A program made the position numbers and the translations under genes. From assembly GCA_035275405.1 (NCBI GenBank), contig DATEMU010000007.1, positions 124,001 to 188,000 of the forward strand: a stretch of DNA of 64,000 nt, given 5' to 3'. Source of the stretch: Phycisphaerae bacterium (GTDB lineage: Bacteria; Planctomycetota; Phycisphaerae; UBA1845; UTPLA1). Position 1 is the first letter of the stretch. Each line of letters opens with the position of its first letter. Below the pieces are notes generated by a model. It was not told the origin of the DNA. It saw nothing but the letters and a program-made list of their open reading frames with translations, and did no database searches. Of the stretch, positions 35,670 to 44,745 are shown piece after piece.

Positions 35670-36245
35670 TCATTCCGGCGTGGCGCGGATCTGGCCAAGG
35701 CGGGCGCGAAGGTCGGGAGGAAGCTGGGCCTCCAACTCGGGCGTGATCATTTCGAGTTCAAGCATGTCCTGGAGGTGGACTTGGTCTTTGCGACGGAAGG
35801 CCGTCAGTTTCATGACCAATAACGGCAGAAGGTCGATGACAGTGAAACCATCCTCGGCGCGGTCAATTTTCGAAAAGTCCGGAGCAGGATGGCGCTCGTG
35901 CGGTCGGACCTTTTCCGCAGCGAAGATGATATGCACGCCGCGGCGTATCTTAGGGCTTATTTTTTCCACGAAGACGGGAACGCCCTGGACCTCCGCAAAT
36001 TCAAAACCGACTTCATTCAGAGCCGCTGTCGCTTTCGGCAGGTCCTTGCGATCAAGGAGGATGTCGACATCGACGGTATTGCGAACGGCGTCCTCATCGA
36101 CGCGTGCGATCCAGACGGCGACAGCGTGGCCGCCGATGACGGCATACCGCACGCCATGGCGCTCCAGCGCCGCGGTCGACCGTAGCAGCCGTTCGCGGAC
36201 TTTCTCGACGGCCATTAGGGCTCGTTCCAGTGAGAGAGGGGCCAT
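35670..36245 (-). CDS. Nucleotidyltransferase-fold protein (AbiEii/MNT-like)
   Basis: A 191-residue protein with the nucleotidyltransferase core: YAVIGGHAVAVW (helix turn GG) and NTVDVDILLDRKDL (the DxD pair). The downstream part with VIDLLPLLVMKLTAFRRKDQVHLQDML is a typical C-terminal region of this family, in which a Lys/Asp pattern helps to hold the nucleotide. Members include AbiEii toxins and small antitoxin-type MNT proteins. No obvious partner of the AbiEi type stands beside it. ATG 36245 has a TATAAT box seven bases upstream, so the message is probably leaderless; longer starts are unlikely. Confidence 0.75.
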   Translation of the reverse strand: MAPLSLERALMAVEKVRERLLRSTAALERHGVRYAVIGGHAVAVWIARVDEDAVRNTVDVDILLDRKDLPKATAALNEVGFEFAEVQGVPVFVEKISPKIRRGVHIIFAAEKVRPHERHPAPDFSKIDRAEDGFTVIDLLPLLVMKLTAFRRKDQVHLQDMLELEMITPELEAQLPPDLRARLGQIRATPE

Positions 36246-36252
36246 TGCCTCT

Positions 36253-36258
36253 ATTATA
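36253..36258 (-). promoter_or_regulatory. -10 box of the nucleotidyltransferase-like gene
   Basis: TATAAT on the minus strand ends seven bases before the ATG at 36245. A good -35 box is not seen. Confidence 0.4.
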
Positions 36259-36285
36259 ACAATCGGCGACGGAGATTGCGGCAGA

Positions 36286-36561
36286 TTACGAGAGGACGAT
36301 TGTCTTGGTCCCGGGTGCCGGCGCGCCCCAGAGGAGGCCTTCAGTGCTAAGGTCTTCATCGACTTCAGGCCAGTGGATGCCGTAACCGCCGCCGGAGATT
36401 TGCCATTTCGCGCGCTGCGCGGGCGACGCGTGGAGCAAGCGAGGATACCAAACGAGGGGGACGGTGATGGTGCGACCGTCGGCGAGATCAACGCTGAGCG
36501 TGTCGTCATCGAAGCGAACGTCCTTCACTTGCATGCCCGGACTAAGCGCTGAAGTATTCAT
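36286..36561 (-). CDS. DUF2442 protein
   Basis: A 91-residue protein with the DUF2442 pattern: VKDVRFDDDTLSVDLADGRTITVPLVWYPRLLHAS and the conserved end GYGIHWPEVDEDLSTEGLLWG. The family often occurs paired with DUF4160, as here; the upstream gene overlaps by about 20 bases if ATG 36561 is used, or not at all if ATG 36534 is used. The function of the family is not known; the pairing resembles a toxin-antitoxin set but no activity has been shown. Confidence 0.8.
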   Translation of the reverse strand: MNTSALSPGMQVKDVRFDDDTLSVDLADGRTITVPLVWYPRLLHASPAQRAKWQISGGGYGIHWPEVDEDLSTEGLLWGAPAPGTKTIVLS

Positions 36562-36778
36562 TCCATGCCTCGAGGAACTCCTGCTGGTGCTCCAAAACGA
36601 TTCGTTCAACCGCTCGTAATTCACTTGGGCTAAACCTGATGTTTCGAGCGAGCGCAACCGGCCTCAACCAGAACTTGGCCGACTGAGCGTCGCGATCCAC
36701 ATGCACGTGAGGCGGTTCGTTCACGTCGTGGCTGACAAAGTATATGCGATAGGGGCCAATCCTGGCAATTGTCGGCAT
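36542..36778 (-). CDS. DUF4160 protein
   Basis: A 78-residue protein with the DUF4160 signature: MPTIARIGPYRIYFVSHDVNEPPHVHVDRDAQSAKFWL, where PPHVHV is the hallmark. It starts at ATG 36778 and overlaps the DUF2442 gene. The pair is common in bacterial accessory regions and may be a regulatory or toxin-antitoxin-like unit; this is an inference from gene pairing. Confidence 0.82.
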   Translation of the reverse strand: MPTIARIGPYRIYFVSHDVNEPPHVHVDRDAQSAKFWLRPVALARNIRFSPSELRAVERIVLEHQQEFLEAWNEYFSA

Positions 36779-36801
36779 GAGTATTCCCTGCCTCTGGCCG
36801 C

Positions 36802-39585
36802 CTATCGGACGACGAAATTCAGCATCCGGCCGGGGACGTAGATGCATTTGGCGATGGTCGTACTGCCGATGCGCTCCGTCACTTTGGGCATGGCCAGCGC
36901 GGCGGTCCTGACGCTCGCTTCATCGGCCGTCTTGGCGATCGTGAGCCGCGCGACGATCTTCCCGTTGACCTGCACGGGGATTTCGACGGTCTCGTCTTCG
37001 ACGAGGGCGGGATCGAACACCGGCCAGGACTCGTAGGCGAGGCTGGTCTTCCACGCCGGCCCGCGAAGCCGCTGCCAGAGTTCTTCGGCGAGGTGCGGGG
37101 CAAACGGCGAGAGGATCAGCACGAAGCGCTCGGCCTGGACGGGCTTGATGGACTTGGCGCGGTAGACTTCGTTGACGAACTCCATCATCGCGCTGATGGC
37201 CGTGTTGAAGGCGAGGCGTTCGATGTCCTCGCCGACCTTCTTGATGGTCTTGTGGAGCAGCTTTTCGATGGCGTCAGAACCCGTCGCTGGCGCTCCGGGC
37301 TCGGATCGGAGGAACGCCGACGCCTCGCCGGTCTCTTCGTTGACGAGCATTCGCCAGGCGCGTTGCAGGAAGCGATAGACGCCGGGGACGTCACGGGGGT
37401 TCCACGGTTTGCTCGCCTCCAGCGGGCCCATGAACATCTCGTAGAGCCGGAGGGTATCGGCGCCGTATTCGTTGACGACCTCCTCGGGGTTGATGACGTT
37501 CTTCAGGCTCTTGGACATCTTCTCGACAGCGGCGGCGAGTTTTTCGCCGGAGTCCTTGAGTACCGCCGTGCCGTCTTCGCGGAATTCGATTTCGTCGTAG
37601 CCACGATACGTCCCACGCGCATCGCGGTAAGCGAACGCTCGTATCATGCCCTGGTTGAAGAGGCGGCCGAAGGGTTCGACCGTCGAGACGTGGCCGAGGT
37701 CATACAAGACCTTGTGCCAGAAACGGGCGTAGAGCAGATGCAGCACGGCGTGCTCCGCTCCGCCCATGTACATGTCGATGCCACCGACGTGCGGGCGACC
37801 GTCCTTGCGCTGGGAGAGCATCCAGTATTTCTCTGCTTCGCGGGAGGCGAGGCGGTCCTTATTCCAGGGATCGGTGAAGCGGAGGTAATACCAGCACGAA
37901 CCGGCCCACTGAGGCATCGTGTTGAGTTCGCGGCGATACGACTTGCCGTTCCGCGTGACGGTCATCCACTCCTTCGCGCGACCGAGTGGCGGCGCGGGCA
38001 TGGCGTCGCTGCCCTCAGCGATGACGGTCGGGCGGAAGTCGTCGATCTCGGGGAGCGTCAGCGGCAGTTCGCTTTCATCGAGCGGAACGATCTCGCCATC
38101 GGGGCCATGCAGAATCGGAAAGGGCTCTCCCCAATATCGCTGGCGGGAAAAGAGCCAGTCGCGGAGCTTGTAATTAACGGTGCCCTTGCCGAGGCCGCGC
38201 TCTTCGAGCCATGCCGTGATTTTTTTCTTGGCCGCGTCGACCTCCAGACCGTCGAGGAACGCGCTATTCATCGCCGGACCGTCGCCGAGATAGGCTTCTC
38301 CATCGAAGTTCGGCGGTGGTTGAACGGTGCGAATGATTGGCAGATCGAAGACCATGGCGAAATCCCAGTCGCGCTGGTCCTGACCGGGGACGGCCATGAT
38401 CGCACCGGTGCCGTAACTCATCAGCACATAATCCGCGATCCAGATCGGGATCTTCGCGTCGTTCACGGGATTGATCGCGTACGCACCGGTGAAGACGCCG
38501 GTCTTTTCCTTCGCCTCGGCGGTGCGGGCGAGTTCGCTGCGGTTGCCGGCGGCGCGGACGTAGGCGTCGACGGCAGCGCGCTGCTCGGGCGTTGTGATCT
38601 TCGCGACGAGCGGGTGCTCGGGGGCGAGGACCATGTACGTCGCGCCGAAGAGCGTGTCGGGGCGCGTGGTGAAGATTTCGAACGAGGAATCAGCGGGCAG
38701 GGACGCCCGCTCCACTTCTGGAGACATTTGCTCCACTGAATCGGGCGCCAGCTTGAACTTGACTTGCGCGCCCTCGCTCCGACCGATCCAGTTTCGCTGC
38801 ATCAGCTTGATTGATTCGGGCCAGTCGAGTTCTTCGAGGTCATTCGCCAGCCGATCGGCGTACTTGGTAATCCGCAGCATCCACTGCTTGAGCGGTCGCT
38901 TGAAAACAGGATGATCGCCGCGCTCGCTGCGGCCTTCGTTGGTCACTTCCTCGTTGGCGAGGACCGTCCCGAGGGCAGGGCACCAGTTCACTGGCACTTC
39001 GGCCATGTAGGCGAGCCGCTGCGAATCGACATACTCGCGGACGGCCCGATCTCCCTTGGCGCGGATGTCGGCCGGGATCGGCAGTTCGCTGATCGGCCGC
39101 GCCTTGTCCGCGGCCGCGTCGTACCAGCTATTGAAGATCTGCAGGAAGATCCACTGCGTCCACTTGAAGTACCCCGGATCGGTCGTCGAGATCTCCCGCC
39201 GCCAGTCGTACGAGAACCCGAGCATCTTGAGCTGGCGGCGAAACGTCGAGACGTTCTTCTCCGTCGTTGCCGCGGGATGCTGACCGGTCTCGATGGCGTG
39301 CTGTTCGGCGGGCAGACCAAAGGCGTCCCAGCCCATCGTGTGCAGGACGTTGAAACCGCGCATGCGGCGATAGCGCGAGAGGATGTCGGTCGCCGTGTAG
39401 CCTTCTGGATGACCGACGTGGAGACCGGCCCCGCTGGGGTAGGGGAAGAAGTCGAGGATGTAGTTCTTGGGCCTAGACGGATCGAATCCGGGCTCGCCGG
39501 GATTGGGTGTGCGGAAGGTCTGGTTGGCGTCCCAGTAGGCTTGCCACTTCTCGCGGAGGTCTTTGGGAGAGTATGGATATGTCAT
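36802..39585 (-). CDS. leuS: Leucyl-tRNA synthetase
   Basis: Class I aminoacyl-tRNA synthetase of 927 residues, slightly above the usual 860-880. It carries the HIGH-type motif [13 protein letters not shown] (about residue 45), [25 protein letters not shown], an editing (CP1) domain with [20 protein letters not shown], the [15 protein letters not shown] motif, and the C-terminal anticodon-binding domain. All catalytic motifs are intact. The frame opens at 39798, but ATG 39585 ([15 protein letters not shown]) is the normal N-terminus and has a GGCGACGG box upstream. Ends 23 bp before the DUF4160 gene. Confidence 0.96.
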   Translation of the reverse strand: MTYPYSPKDLREKWQAYWDANQTFRTPNPGEPGFDPSRPKNYILDFFPYPSGAGLHVGHPEGYTATDILSRYRRMRGFNVLHTMGWDAFGLPAEQHAIETGQHPAATTEKNVSTFRRQLKMLGFSYDWRREISTTDPGYFKWTQWIFLQIFNSWYDAAADKARPISELPIPADIRAKGDRAVREYVDSQRLAYMAEVPVNWCPALGTVLANEEVTNEGRSERGDHPVFKRPLKQWMLRITKYADRLANDLEELDWPESIKLMQRNWIGRSEGAQVKFKLAPDSVEQMSPEVERASLPADSSFEIFTTRPDTLFGATYMVLAPEHPLVAKITTPEQRAAVDAYVRAAGNRSELARTAEAKEKTGVFTGAYAINPVNDAKIPIWIADYVLMSYGTGAIMAVPGQDQRDWDFAMVFDLPIIRTVQPPPNFDGEAYLGDGPAMNSAFLDGLEVDAAKKKITAWLEERGLGKGTVNYKLRDWLFSRQRYWGEPFPILHGPDGEIVPLDESELPLTLPEIDDFRPTVIAEGSDAMPAPPLGRAKEWMTVTRNGKSYRRELNTMPQWAGSCWYYLRFTDPWNKDRLASREAEKYWMLSQRKDGRPHVGGIDMYMGGAEHAVLHLLYARFWHKVLYDLGHVSTVEPFGRLFNQGMIRAFAYRDARGTYRGYDEIEFREDGTAVLKDSGEKLAAAVEKMSKSLKNVINPEEVVNEYGADTLRLYEMFMGPLEASKPWNPRDVPGVYRFLQRAWRMLVNEETGEASAFLRSEPGAPATGSDAIEKLLHKTIKKVGEDIERLAFNTAISAMMEFVNEVYRAKSIKPVQAERFVLILSPFAPHLAEELWQRLRGPAWKTSLAYESWPVFDPALVEDETVEIPVQVNGKIVARLTIAKTADEASVRTAALAMPKVTERIGSTTIAKCIYVPGRMLNFVVR

Positions 39586-39997
39586 GTCGCCGCCGTCGCC
39601 TTCATTCCAGATGCAAGCCGCACAGTTTATCGGGGTTTGGATGCAGTTTCCTGCTCGTGGTGCGTTTATCGCCGGCAACGCGCGCGGCGCGGCTTCTCGT
39701 TTTGCGTAACTCGATCCGCCGTCGTGGTTAACAAGCCGCGCCCACCGCGCGCCGCCCCGGCAACGTTTCAAAAAGGCAACATGCCCGCACGGACGCACGG
39801 ATACGTCGGATTATCGGAACCTGACGGGTGTCGCGCAAGCCGTGTGCTGGTAGTTGTTTGTGCGTATTCGCGAGTACAATTAACAGGGACGTTCGAGCGG
39901 CACGGTGATTGCCTTGTCATCCCTTCGACGACGCAATCATACGAGCGAGGGGCGTTGATCGGCGGCGAACAATAGCCGCCGAGGGAGAGAGGCAGCC
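39586..39997. other. Divergent intergenic region, leuS / small coiled-coil gene
   Basis: About 410 bp without a gene. It holds the leuS upstream region. For the rightward gene, TACAAT at 39875-39880 is a fair -10 box but the -35 region (39852-39857) is weak; that would give a leader of about 110 bases. No repeat of the families seen elsewhere was recognised. Confidence 0.4.
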
Positions 39998-40261
39998 ATG
40001 GACGAGACGACGTTTCAAGCGAAGCTTTCCGAGCTGGTGCGAGAGATCGGCTCGCTGCCCGCGGGGGAGCGGTCGAAGCTCGAGGCCCTGGCCGAGCAGA
40101 CCAAGCAGCGGCATGAAAAACTGAAGGCGACGGTCACGAGCCTTCATGATTCGATTGATTATCTGCGTCTCTCGATCAAATATTTGCTATTTGATCTGGA
40201 AGCGACGCGGCGCGAGAACGACTATCTACGCAAGATGTTGGAGGAGGAGCCTGAGGCATAA
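39998..40261 (+). CDS. Small coiled-coil protein
   Basis: An 87-residue, highly charged, all-helical protein (SKLEALAEQTKQRHEKLKATVTSLHDSIDYLRLSIKYLLFDLEATRRENDYLRKML), forming heptads over most of its length. GAGGGAGAGAG precedes the ATG. No catalytic or metal motif is seen. Small proteins of this design occur widely in planctomycetes as hypothetical proteins; function unknown. A strong terminator lies about 230 bp downstream. Confidence 0.65.
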   Translation: MDETTFQAKLSELVREIGSLPAGERSKLEALAEQTKQRHEKLKATVTSLHDSIDYLRLSIKYLLFDLEATRRENDYLRKMLEEEPEA

Positions 40262-40490
40262 GACGCCTGGCCCGGAATGACGCGGCGGATGATCCTGGGG
40301 AGGATTGGCCGCCGCATCGGAATCATACGCGGGGACACGACACATCTGTTCGACTCGTGGGCCGCGGACGCAAAGTCGATTCCGCACGTGTTCAACACCT
40401 TCGAGCCCGACTTGGGGAGCCGGGTTCGAAGCCGCCGACCGGGGGGAAGGCGGGGCACCGAGGAATCGGCCGAATTTTTGAGGGGAGGGG
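40262..40490 (+). other. Transcribed-looking spacer before a terminator, possible RNA
   Basis: About 230 bp between a coding gene and a strong terminator. The open frames here run through the terminator and into a repeat, so they look non-coding. GC-rich inverted words are present. It could be a long 3' UTR or a small RNA gene; no known RNA family was recognised. Confidence 0.35.
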
Positions 40491-40493
40491 AAG

Positions 40494-40526
40494 ACGCAGG
40501 CTTTTCGGCCTGCGTTTTTCTTTTTT
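40494..40526 (+). terminator. Rho-independent terminator
   Basis: Stem ACGCAGGC / GCCTGCGT with a six-base loop, followed by TTTTTCTTTTTT. It ends rightward transcripts from the small coiled-coil gene. Confidence 0.88.
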
Positions 40527-40540
40527 GGGGGAAAAGGGAC

Positions 40541-40656
40541 TCCACCACAGAGGCGCAGAGAACGAACGGGATGATTTGGAAATCTCGATCCCAATCATCG
40601 ATCTGAATCCTATCAACCGGCGTTTCGTCTCGGTGTCTCTGTGCCTCAGTGGTGCA
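40541..40656. repeat. Inverted-repeat element, CACCACAGAGGC family
   Basis: CCACCACAGAGGCGCAGAGAACG (40541-40563) and TCTCGGTGTCTCTGTGCCTCAGTGGTG (40628-40654) form imperfect terminal inverted repeats around about 65 bp. Related words lie at 27955 and, inverted, at 50440. It ends at the start of the O-antigen-ligase-like frame. Confidence 0.75.
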
Positions 40657-40694
40657 TCCAATTGACCTTGCTTGATGGGCGCGGGGCGGGGACG

Positions 40695-43295
40695 ATGGCG
40701 TTCATGCGGCCGGGAATTGCTCGTCTTTTTGTCGCGGTCGTCGTGCTGGGGTGCGGCGGGGCGACGTGTCTGTATTCGGGGGCGGGGCCGATCGAAGCGG
40801 GCGGGCCGGCGATGCGGGGGACGTGGAACCCCTTGCTGGCGTTCATCGCGGATTTGCTGACCGCGCCCATCCCGACGGCGGGGATTGCGGATGTGCGCGA
40901 CGTGGTCCTCGTCTTCACTGCGGGCATCGTTTTGATTCTTGCGGGCACGACGCGGTCGACGCCTGCGGCGCGGAGCCGCGCGACGCGCTGGATGGGCTGG
41001 TGCGCGGCGGCTGTCATAGTTCTTGCAACAATTTCCGCGCTGGCATGGCGATCGTTCGATTTGTCCTGGGGCTGGATCGTCCGCTTTGCGGCCGGAGCGG
41101 CGCTGGCGATTGTCATCGCGCACCGGTTCACGCCGGCAATGGTGCGGCAGACCCTCGTTGGACTGCTCACGGTCGCGGTGTTGTCGCTCGCGCTCACCAT
41201 CTGGCATCGCGCGGACCGCGGTTACGCGCATTTTTCGTGGCCGATAGGACCCATCACGATCGTCGGCGGCCTCGCGGCGGTCTGGGCGGCGCTGGCAGGA
41301 ATTTGGGGCGTCGGGCTGGCCATGCAGGGGCGCTGGACCGGTGCAGTGCTCACATTGGGCGCATGCGCGCTTTGCCTCTACGCACTTCAGCAGACCGAGC
41401 GCCGCTCGCCGACGCTTGGCCTAGTTGCGGGAATCGTCATTGTCGCGGCAATTGTGACTTGGCGGCGTTATCCAAGCTTGCCGGTTCAATTCACCGTCTG
41501 CGCCGTGATCGCAGCTATCGTCATTGGCGGTATCGCGTATGTTTGGACGCAGACCTTCAGTCCGATGCGGGAGATTTCGGGGCCGATTGAGGTGCGACGG
41601 ACTTATTGGAAAAACTCGCGCTTCTTTATTTGGAATCATCCAATCTTCGGCGTCGGGCCGGATCGCTTTGTCATCGAGATGACAAGGCTGATGGCGGATT
41701 TTCGCGCCCATATGCCACATCGTTATCACGGGAATCTCGATACGGCGACGCATAATGAGTGGTTGCAGGCGGCGGTGGAGTTGGGACTGCCAGCGGGGTT
41801 GGCCTTTGCGGCGCTGCCGATCGCGGTTTTGGTAATTGGTTTGCGCTCGGCGGTCCGTAGGGATTCATCGAAAACGGGGACTCCCGTTGAGGACAAATCG
41901 CACCGGCTATTAGCCGGTGCCACACGCGGCCTCGCCTGGCCTCTAGCGGCTGCAATCATCACGTTATTTGTCTGCGAGGCGGCGAGCATCAATCTTCGTG
42001 GGTCAATTATGCCTATCTGGTATTGGGCATTGCTGGGCCTGTTGGGGGCAACGATTAGCGTTGTACCGAGCGATGTGAATCAACAATCCGTACAATTGGC
42101 ACGAAGGCGTTTGCGGCCGTTCCTCGTGATGGCGGGAGGATTCGTTTTCCTAGTTGCGTCATTTTCGGAATCGCTTGCCGCAGTCGAAGAGGCTCGCGGA
42201 ATATTTCCGGCGGAGCATCCAGCGCCGTCGCGATTCTTCGTCGAGCGAACTCTTCGTGCCCAGTACGCAAGCGCCGCCCAGGCGTCAGCTCTCGCACAGG
42301 AATCATCGACACCGGAGAACGACGCGAAGGCCCTCGAACGCTGGCGCGAGATGTTTCAGGTACTGCCGGTCTATCGTGAAACTGCGACGAACTATGCACA
42401 GTGCCTGATTCGCGCGGGCCGGCTAGAAGAAGCCAAGGCCTCGCTGAAGTCGGTAATTGGTGAGCGCAAGGTCTCGGTACTGATGCTATATGCGAAGCTT
42501 CGGAAAGACAATCCGGAGTTGCAGTTTGCATGCGTTCAATGGGCCTTGCGGAGCTGTGCACTGACTGATTGGCCGAATGATCTCTTGAAGGCGTATGTTA
42601 CCTCCCCGGCCGCCCGAGCCAGATTGGATCAATGGCTTCCGTATGCGCGAACGGCCGCGTTAAGCCCAAAGGAAAACGACTCGCCAATATTGGAACTCTT
42701 GCGTGTCAATGCCTGGGTTCGGTATAGCGAGGGGAATCTTACTCAAGCCATTGCGGATCAAGAGTTGGCGGCTATGTGCTATCGCAGACTAGAGCGCGAG
42801 AACAGTCCCTACCGCCGGCACCACGATGCCGAATGGGACGCGTTCTACACATTGGCGCGGATGCACTTCGAATCACGCCCAGCGAATTACGGTAAGGCTT
42901 ACGACGCCATCGTCGAAGCCGAACGTTACGCCGTGCTGGGCATCAAACACGAGAAACTCCTGAGTCCCAATCCCGCGCTTGGGTTTGTTGGCGGCGAGGT
43001 CGTGCCGACAGAGTTCCCAGAACGCCTGCGACCCCTCTGGCAATTGTCAGCGATTCTTCACCTTGCTGTCGGCGACTTCCGCAATATTGATTTGCGCGTT
43101 TTGGCATCCTTGCCGCCGCAGCAGTGGTCGCCGCACGATTTGCAAACTGAAAAAACCGCGCTTGCCAAGATCGCTTTTCAATCACTTGGCGTAATCCCGA
43201 AGAACATGAGACCCCAGCACTATTACCAGCTTGTTCATATGGCGGGCATTCCAACATCCCAAATGCAAATCGAGGACCCGGAATCCGAACCATGA
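40695..43295 (+). CDS. O-antigen-ligase-like polytopic membrane protein with TPR C-terminus
   Basis: An 866-residue protein. The N-terminal half (to about residue 490) has about eleven hydrophobic segments. The region IFGVGPDRFVIEM ... THNEWLQAAVELGLPAGLAFA is the pattern of the Wzy_C / O-antigen ligase domain, with the His/Asn preceding a membrane helix. The C-terminal half is soluble and helical with TPR-like pairs (YAQCLIRAGRLEEAKASLKSV; ALWEL-type repeats are degenerate). Start ATG 40695 follows GGGGCGGGG; the frame opening at 40641 comes from a repeat element. A palindromic repeat has entered the frame at 41900-41924 and codes for HRLLAGAT in a loop. Stop overlaps the next start (ATGATGA). 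Confidence 0.7.
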   Translation: MAFMRPGIARLFVAVVVLGCGGATCLYSGAGPIEAGGPAMRGTWNPLLAFIADLLTAPIPTAGIADVRDVVLVFTAGIVLILAGTTRSTPAARSRATRWMGWCAAAVIVLATISALAWRSFDLSWGWIVRFAAGAALAIVIAHRFTPAMVRQTLVGLLTVAVLSLALTIWHRADRGYAHFSWPIGPITIVGGLAAVWAALAGIWGVGLAMQGRWTGAVLTLGACALCLYALQQTERRSPTLGLVAGIVIVAAIVTWRRYPSLPVQFTVCAVIAAIVIGGIAYVWTQTFSPMREISGPIEVRRTYWKNSRFFIWNHPIFGVGPDRFVIEMTRLMADFRAHMPHRYHGNLDTATHNEWLQAAVELGLPAGLAFAALPIAVLVIGLRSAVRRDSSKTGTPVEDKSHRLLAGATRGLAWPLAAAIITLFVCEAASINLRGSIMPIWYWALLGLLGATISVVPSDVNQQSVQLARRRLRPFLVMAGGFVFLVASFSESLAAVEEARGIFPAEHPAPSRFFVERTLRAQYASAAQASALAQESSTPENDAKALERWREMFQVLPVYRETATNYAQCLIRAGRLEEAKASLKSVIGERKVSVLMLYAKLRKDNPELQFACVQWALRSCALTDWPNDLLKAYVTSPAARARLDQWLPYARTAALSPKENDSPILELLRVNAWVRYSEGNLTQAIADQELAAMCYRRLERENSPYRRHHDAEWDAFYTLARMHFESRPANYGKAYDAIVEAERYAVLGIKHEKLLSPNPALGFVGGEVVPTEFPERLRPLWQLSAILHLAVGDFRNIDLRVLASLPPQQWSPHDLQTEKTALAKIAFQSLGVIPKNMRPQHYYQLVHMAGIPTSQMQIEDPESEP
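41900..41924. repeat. Palindromic element, GGCTATTAGCC family (copy 3, inside a gene)
   Basis: GCACCGGCTATTAGCCGGTGC, a full hairpin unit, is read in frame in a cytoplasmic or periplasmic loop of the ligase-like protein. Confidence 0.88.
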
Positions 43296-44695
43296 TGAAA
43301 CTCACCTTCCACGGCGCGGCGCGGGAAGTGACCGGCTCGATGCACCTGGTCGAAGCCGATGGCGCGCTCGTCGCGCTGGATTGCGGGCTGTTTCAGGGGC
43401 GGCGGTTGGAGGCGGAGTCGAAGAACCGGACGTTTCCCGTCGACCCCGCCCGGATTCACGCCGTCGTCCTCTCGCATGCCCATGTCGATCATTGCGGCCG
43501 TCTGCCGCTGCTCGTTAAGCGCGGATTTACCGGGCCGATCTACTCGACGCCGGCAACGCGCGACTTGGCGGCGCTCATGCTGGAGGACTCGGCGCACATC
43601 CAGCAGGAAGACCTGCGCTATGTAAACAAGAAGCGGGCCCGAAACGGCATGCTCCCGGTCACCGCGCTCTACGACGAGCAGGACGCGGCGGGGGCGATGC
43701 GACTCTTTCACTGCGTCCCTTACGGCGAGGTCTTTTCACCGGCCCCGCGGCTGACGGCGCTTTTTCGCGATGCCGGGCACATGCTCGGCTCGGCGTCGGT
43801 CGAGCTGACGTGCCAAACCGACGGCGGCGCGGCGACGTCGGTCGTGTTCACCGGCGACGTGGGGCGGCCGGACACGCCGATGCTGCGCGACCCCGCGGCG
43901 CTGCCGCCATGCGATTATCTCATCAGCGAATCGACCTACGGCGGTCGGCGCCACCCGCCGACGGAGGACCTGGCGGCGCGACTGGCCCAGGTGGTGAACG
44001 AGACCTTTTCGCGCGGCGGCAAAGTCATCGTCCCCGCGTTCAGCGTCGGTCGGACCCAGGTGATCCTGCACATGCTGCACCGGCTTCGCTCCGAGGGACG
44101 AATCCCCGACGTCCCGGTCTTCGTCGACAGCCCGCTGGCCGTGAACGCCACGGAGGTCTTTCGACTGCACCCGGAGCTGTTCGACGAGGAATCGCGCGAA
44201 CTGACGCGCCGCTCGGGCGATGCATGGGGCACGGACTCCTGCACCTATGTCCGCGAGGCGGACGAGAGCAAGAAGCTCAACACGATCAAGCTGCCGTGCG
44301 TCATCATCTCGGCCAGCGGGATGTGCGAGAACGGCCGCGTCGTCCACCATCTCAAGCACTCGATCGAAAGCCCGAAGAACACGGTGCTGATCGTCGGGTT
44401 TCAGGCGGCCCACACGCTCGGCCGGCGGATCGTGGAGAAGCAGCCGCACGTGACGATCTTCGGGGAGAAGCTGAAGCTGCGGGCGCAGGTCATCGCGCTG
44501 AACGGGTTTTCGGCGCATGCGGATCGGGATGAACTGCAGCGGATGCTGCGACCACTGGCGGCGCGGTGCAAGAAGGCGTTTCTCGTCCATGGCGAGCCGG
44601 ACCAGATGGAGGTCATGCAGGGAACCATGCACGGGGACGGATTTCGCGAGGTGCTGATGCCGATGGCGGGGGAAAGTTTCGAGTTAGACAGCTAA
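43292..44695 (+). CDS. MBL-fold beta-CASP ribonuclease
   Basis: A 467-residue metallo-beta-lactamase/beta-CASP nuclease of the CPSF73/YSH1 type. Motif 2 LSHAHVDHCGRLPLL (HxHxDH) and DAGHMLGSASV give the zinc site; FTGDVGRPDTPML carries the bridging Asp. The beta-CASP insertion has the VFVDSPLAVNATEVF and VIISASGMCENGRVVHHL blocks, and C-terminal NGFSAHADRDEL supplies the last His. All zinc ligands are present. Such enzymes process or degrade RNA in the cytoplasm. It starts within the stop of the ligase-like gene (four-base overlap), which suggests translational coupling although no joint function is clear. Confidence 0.92.
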   Translation: MMKLTFHGAAREVTGSMHLVEADGALVALDCGLFQGRRLEAESKNRTFPVDPARIHAVVLSHAHVDHCGRLPLLVKRGFTGPIYSTPATRDLAALMLEDSAHIQQEDLRYVNKKRARNGMLPVTALYDEQDAAGAMRLFHCVPYGEVFSPAPRLTALFRDAGHMLGSASVELTCQTDGGAATSVVFTGDVGRPDTPMLRDPAALPPCDYLISESTYGGRRHPPTEDLAARLAQVVNETFSRGGKVIVPAFSVGRTQVILHMLHRLRSEGRIPDVPVFVDSPLAVNATEVFRLHPELFDEESRELTRRSGDAWGTDSCTYVREADESKKLNTIKLPCVIISASGMCENGRVVHHLKHSIESPKNTVLIVGFQAAHTLGRRIVEKQPHVTIFGEKLKLRAQVIALNGFSAHADRDELQRMLRPLAARCKKAFLVHGEPDQMEVMQGTMHGDGFREVLMPMAGESFELDS

Positions 44696-44710
44696 CTCCG
44701 CTTAGGCGCA

Positions 44711-44744
44711 CCACGGCCTCGCTGCTGCGAGACCGTGCCACCCT
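44711..44744. repeat. REP-like element, half copy of the GTGGCACGG family
   Basis: CACGGCCTCGCTGCTGCGAGACCGTGCCACC folds on itself and lies between two convergent genes, where it could act as a bidirectional transcript end. Confidence 0.8.
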
Positions 44745-44745
44745 G

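Noticed and set aside
37093..38739. 548-residue open frame opposite leuS
   Set aside because: Shadow frame of a strongly conserved synthetase gene.
40425..40445. TGGTTCGAA-like word that recalls a tRNA T-loop (GGGTTCGAAGCC)
   Set aside because: No acceptor stem, D-loop or anticodon arm could be fitted around it.
40277..40606. 109-residue frame downstream of the small coiled-coil gene
   Set aside because: It runs through a rho-independent terminator and a repeat element; unlikely to be a gene.
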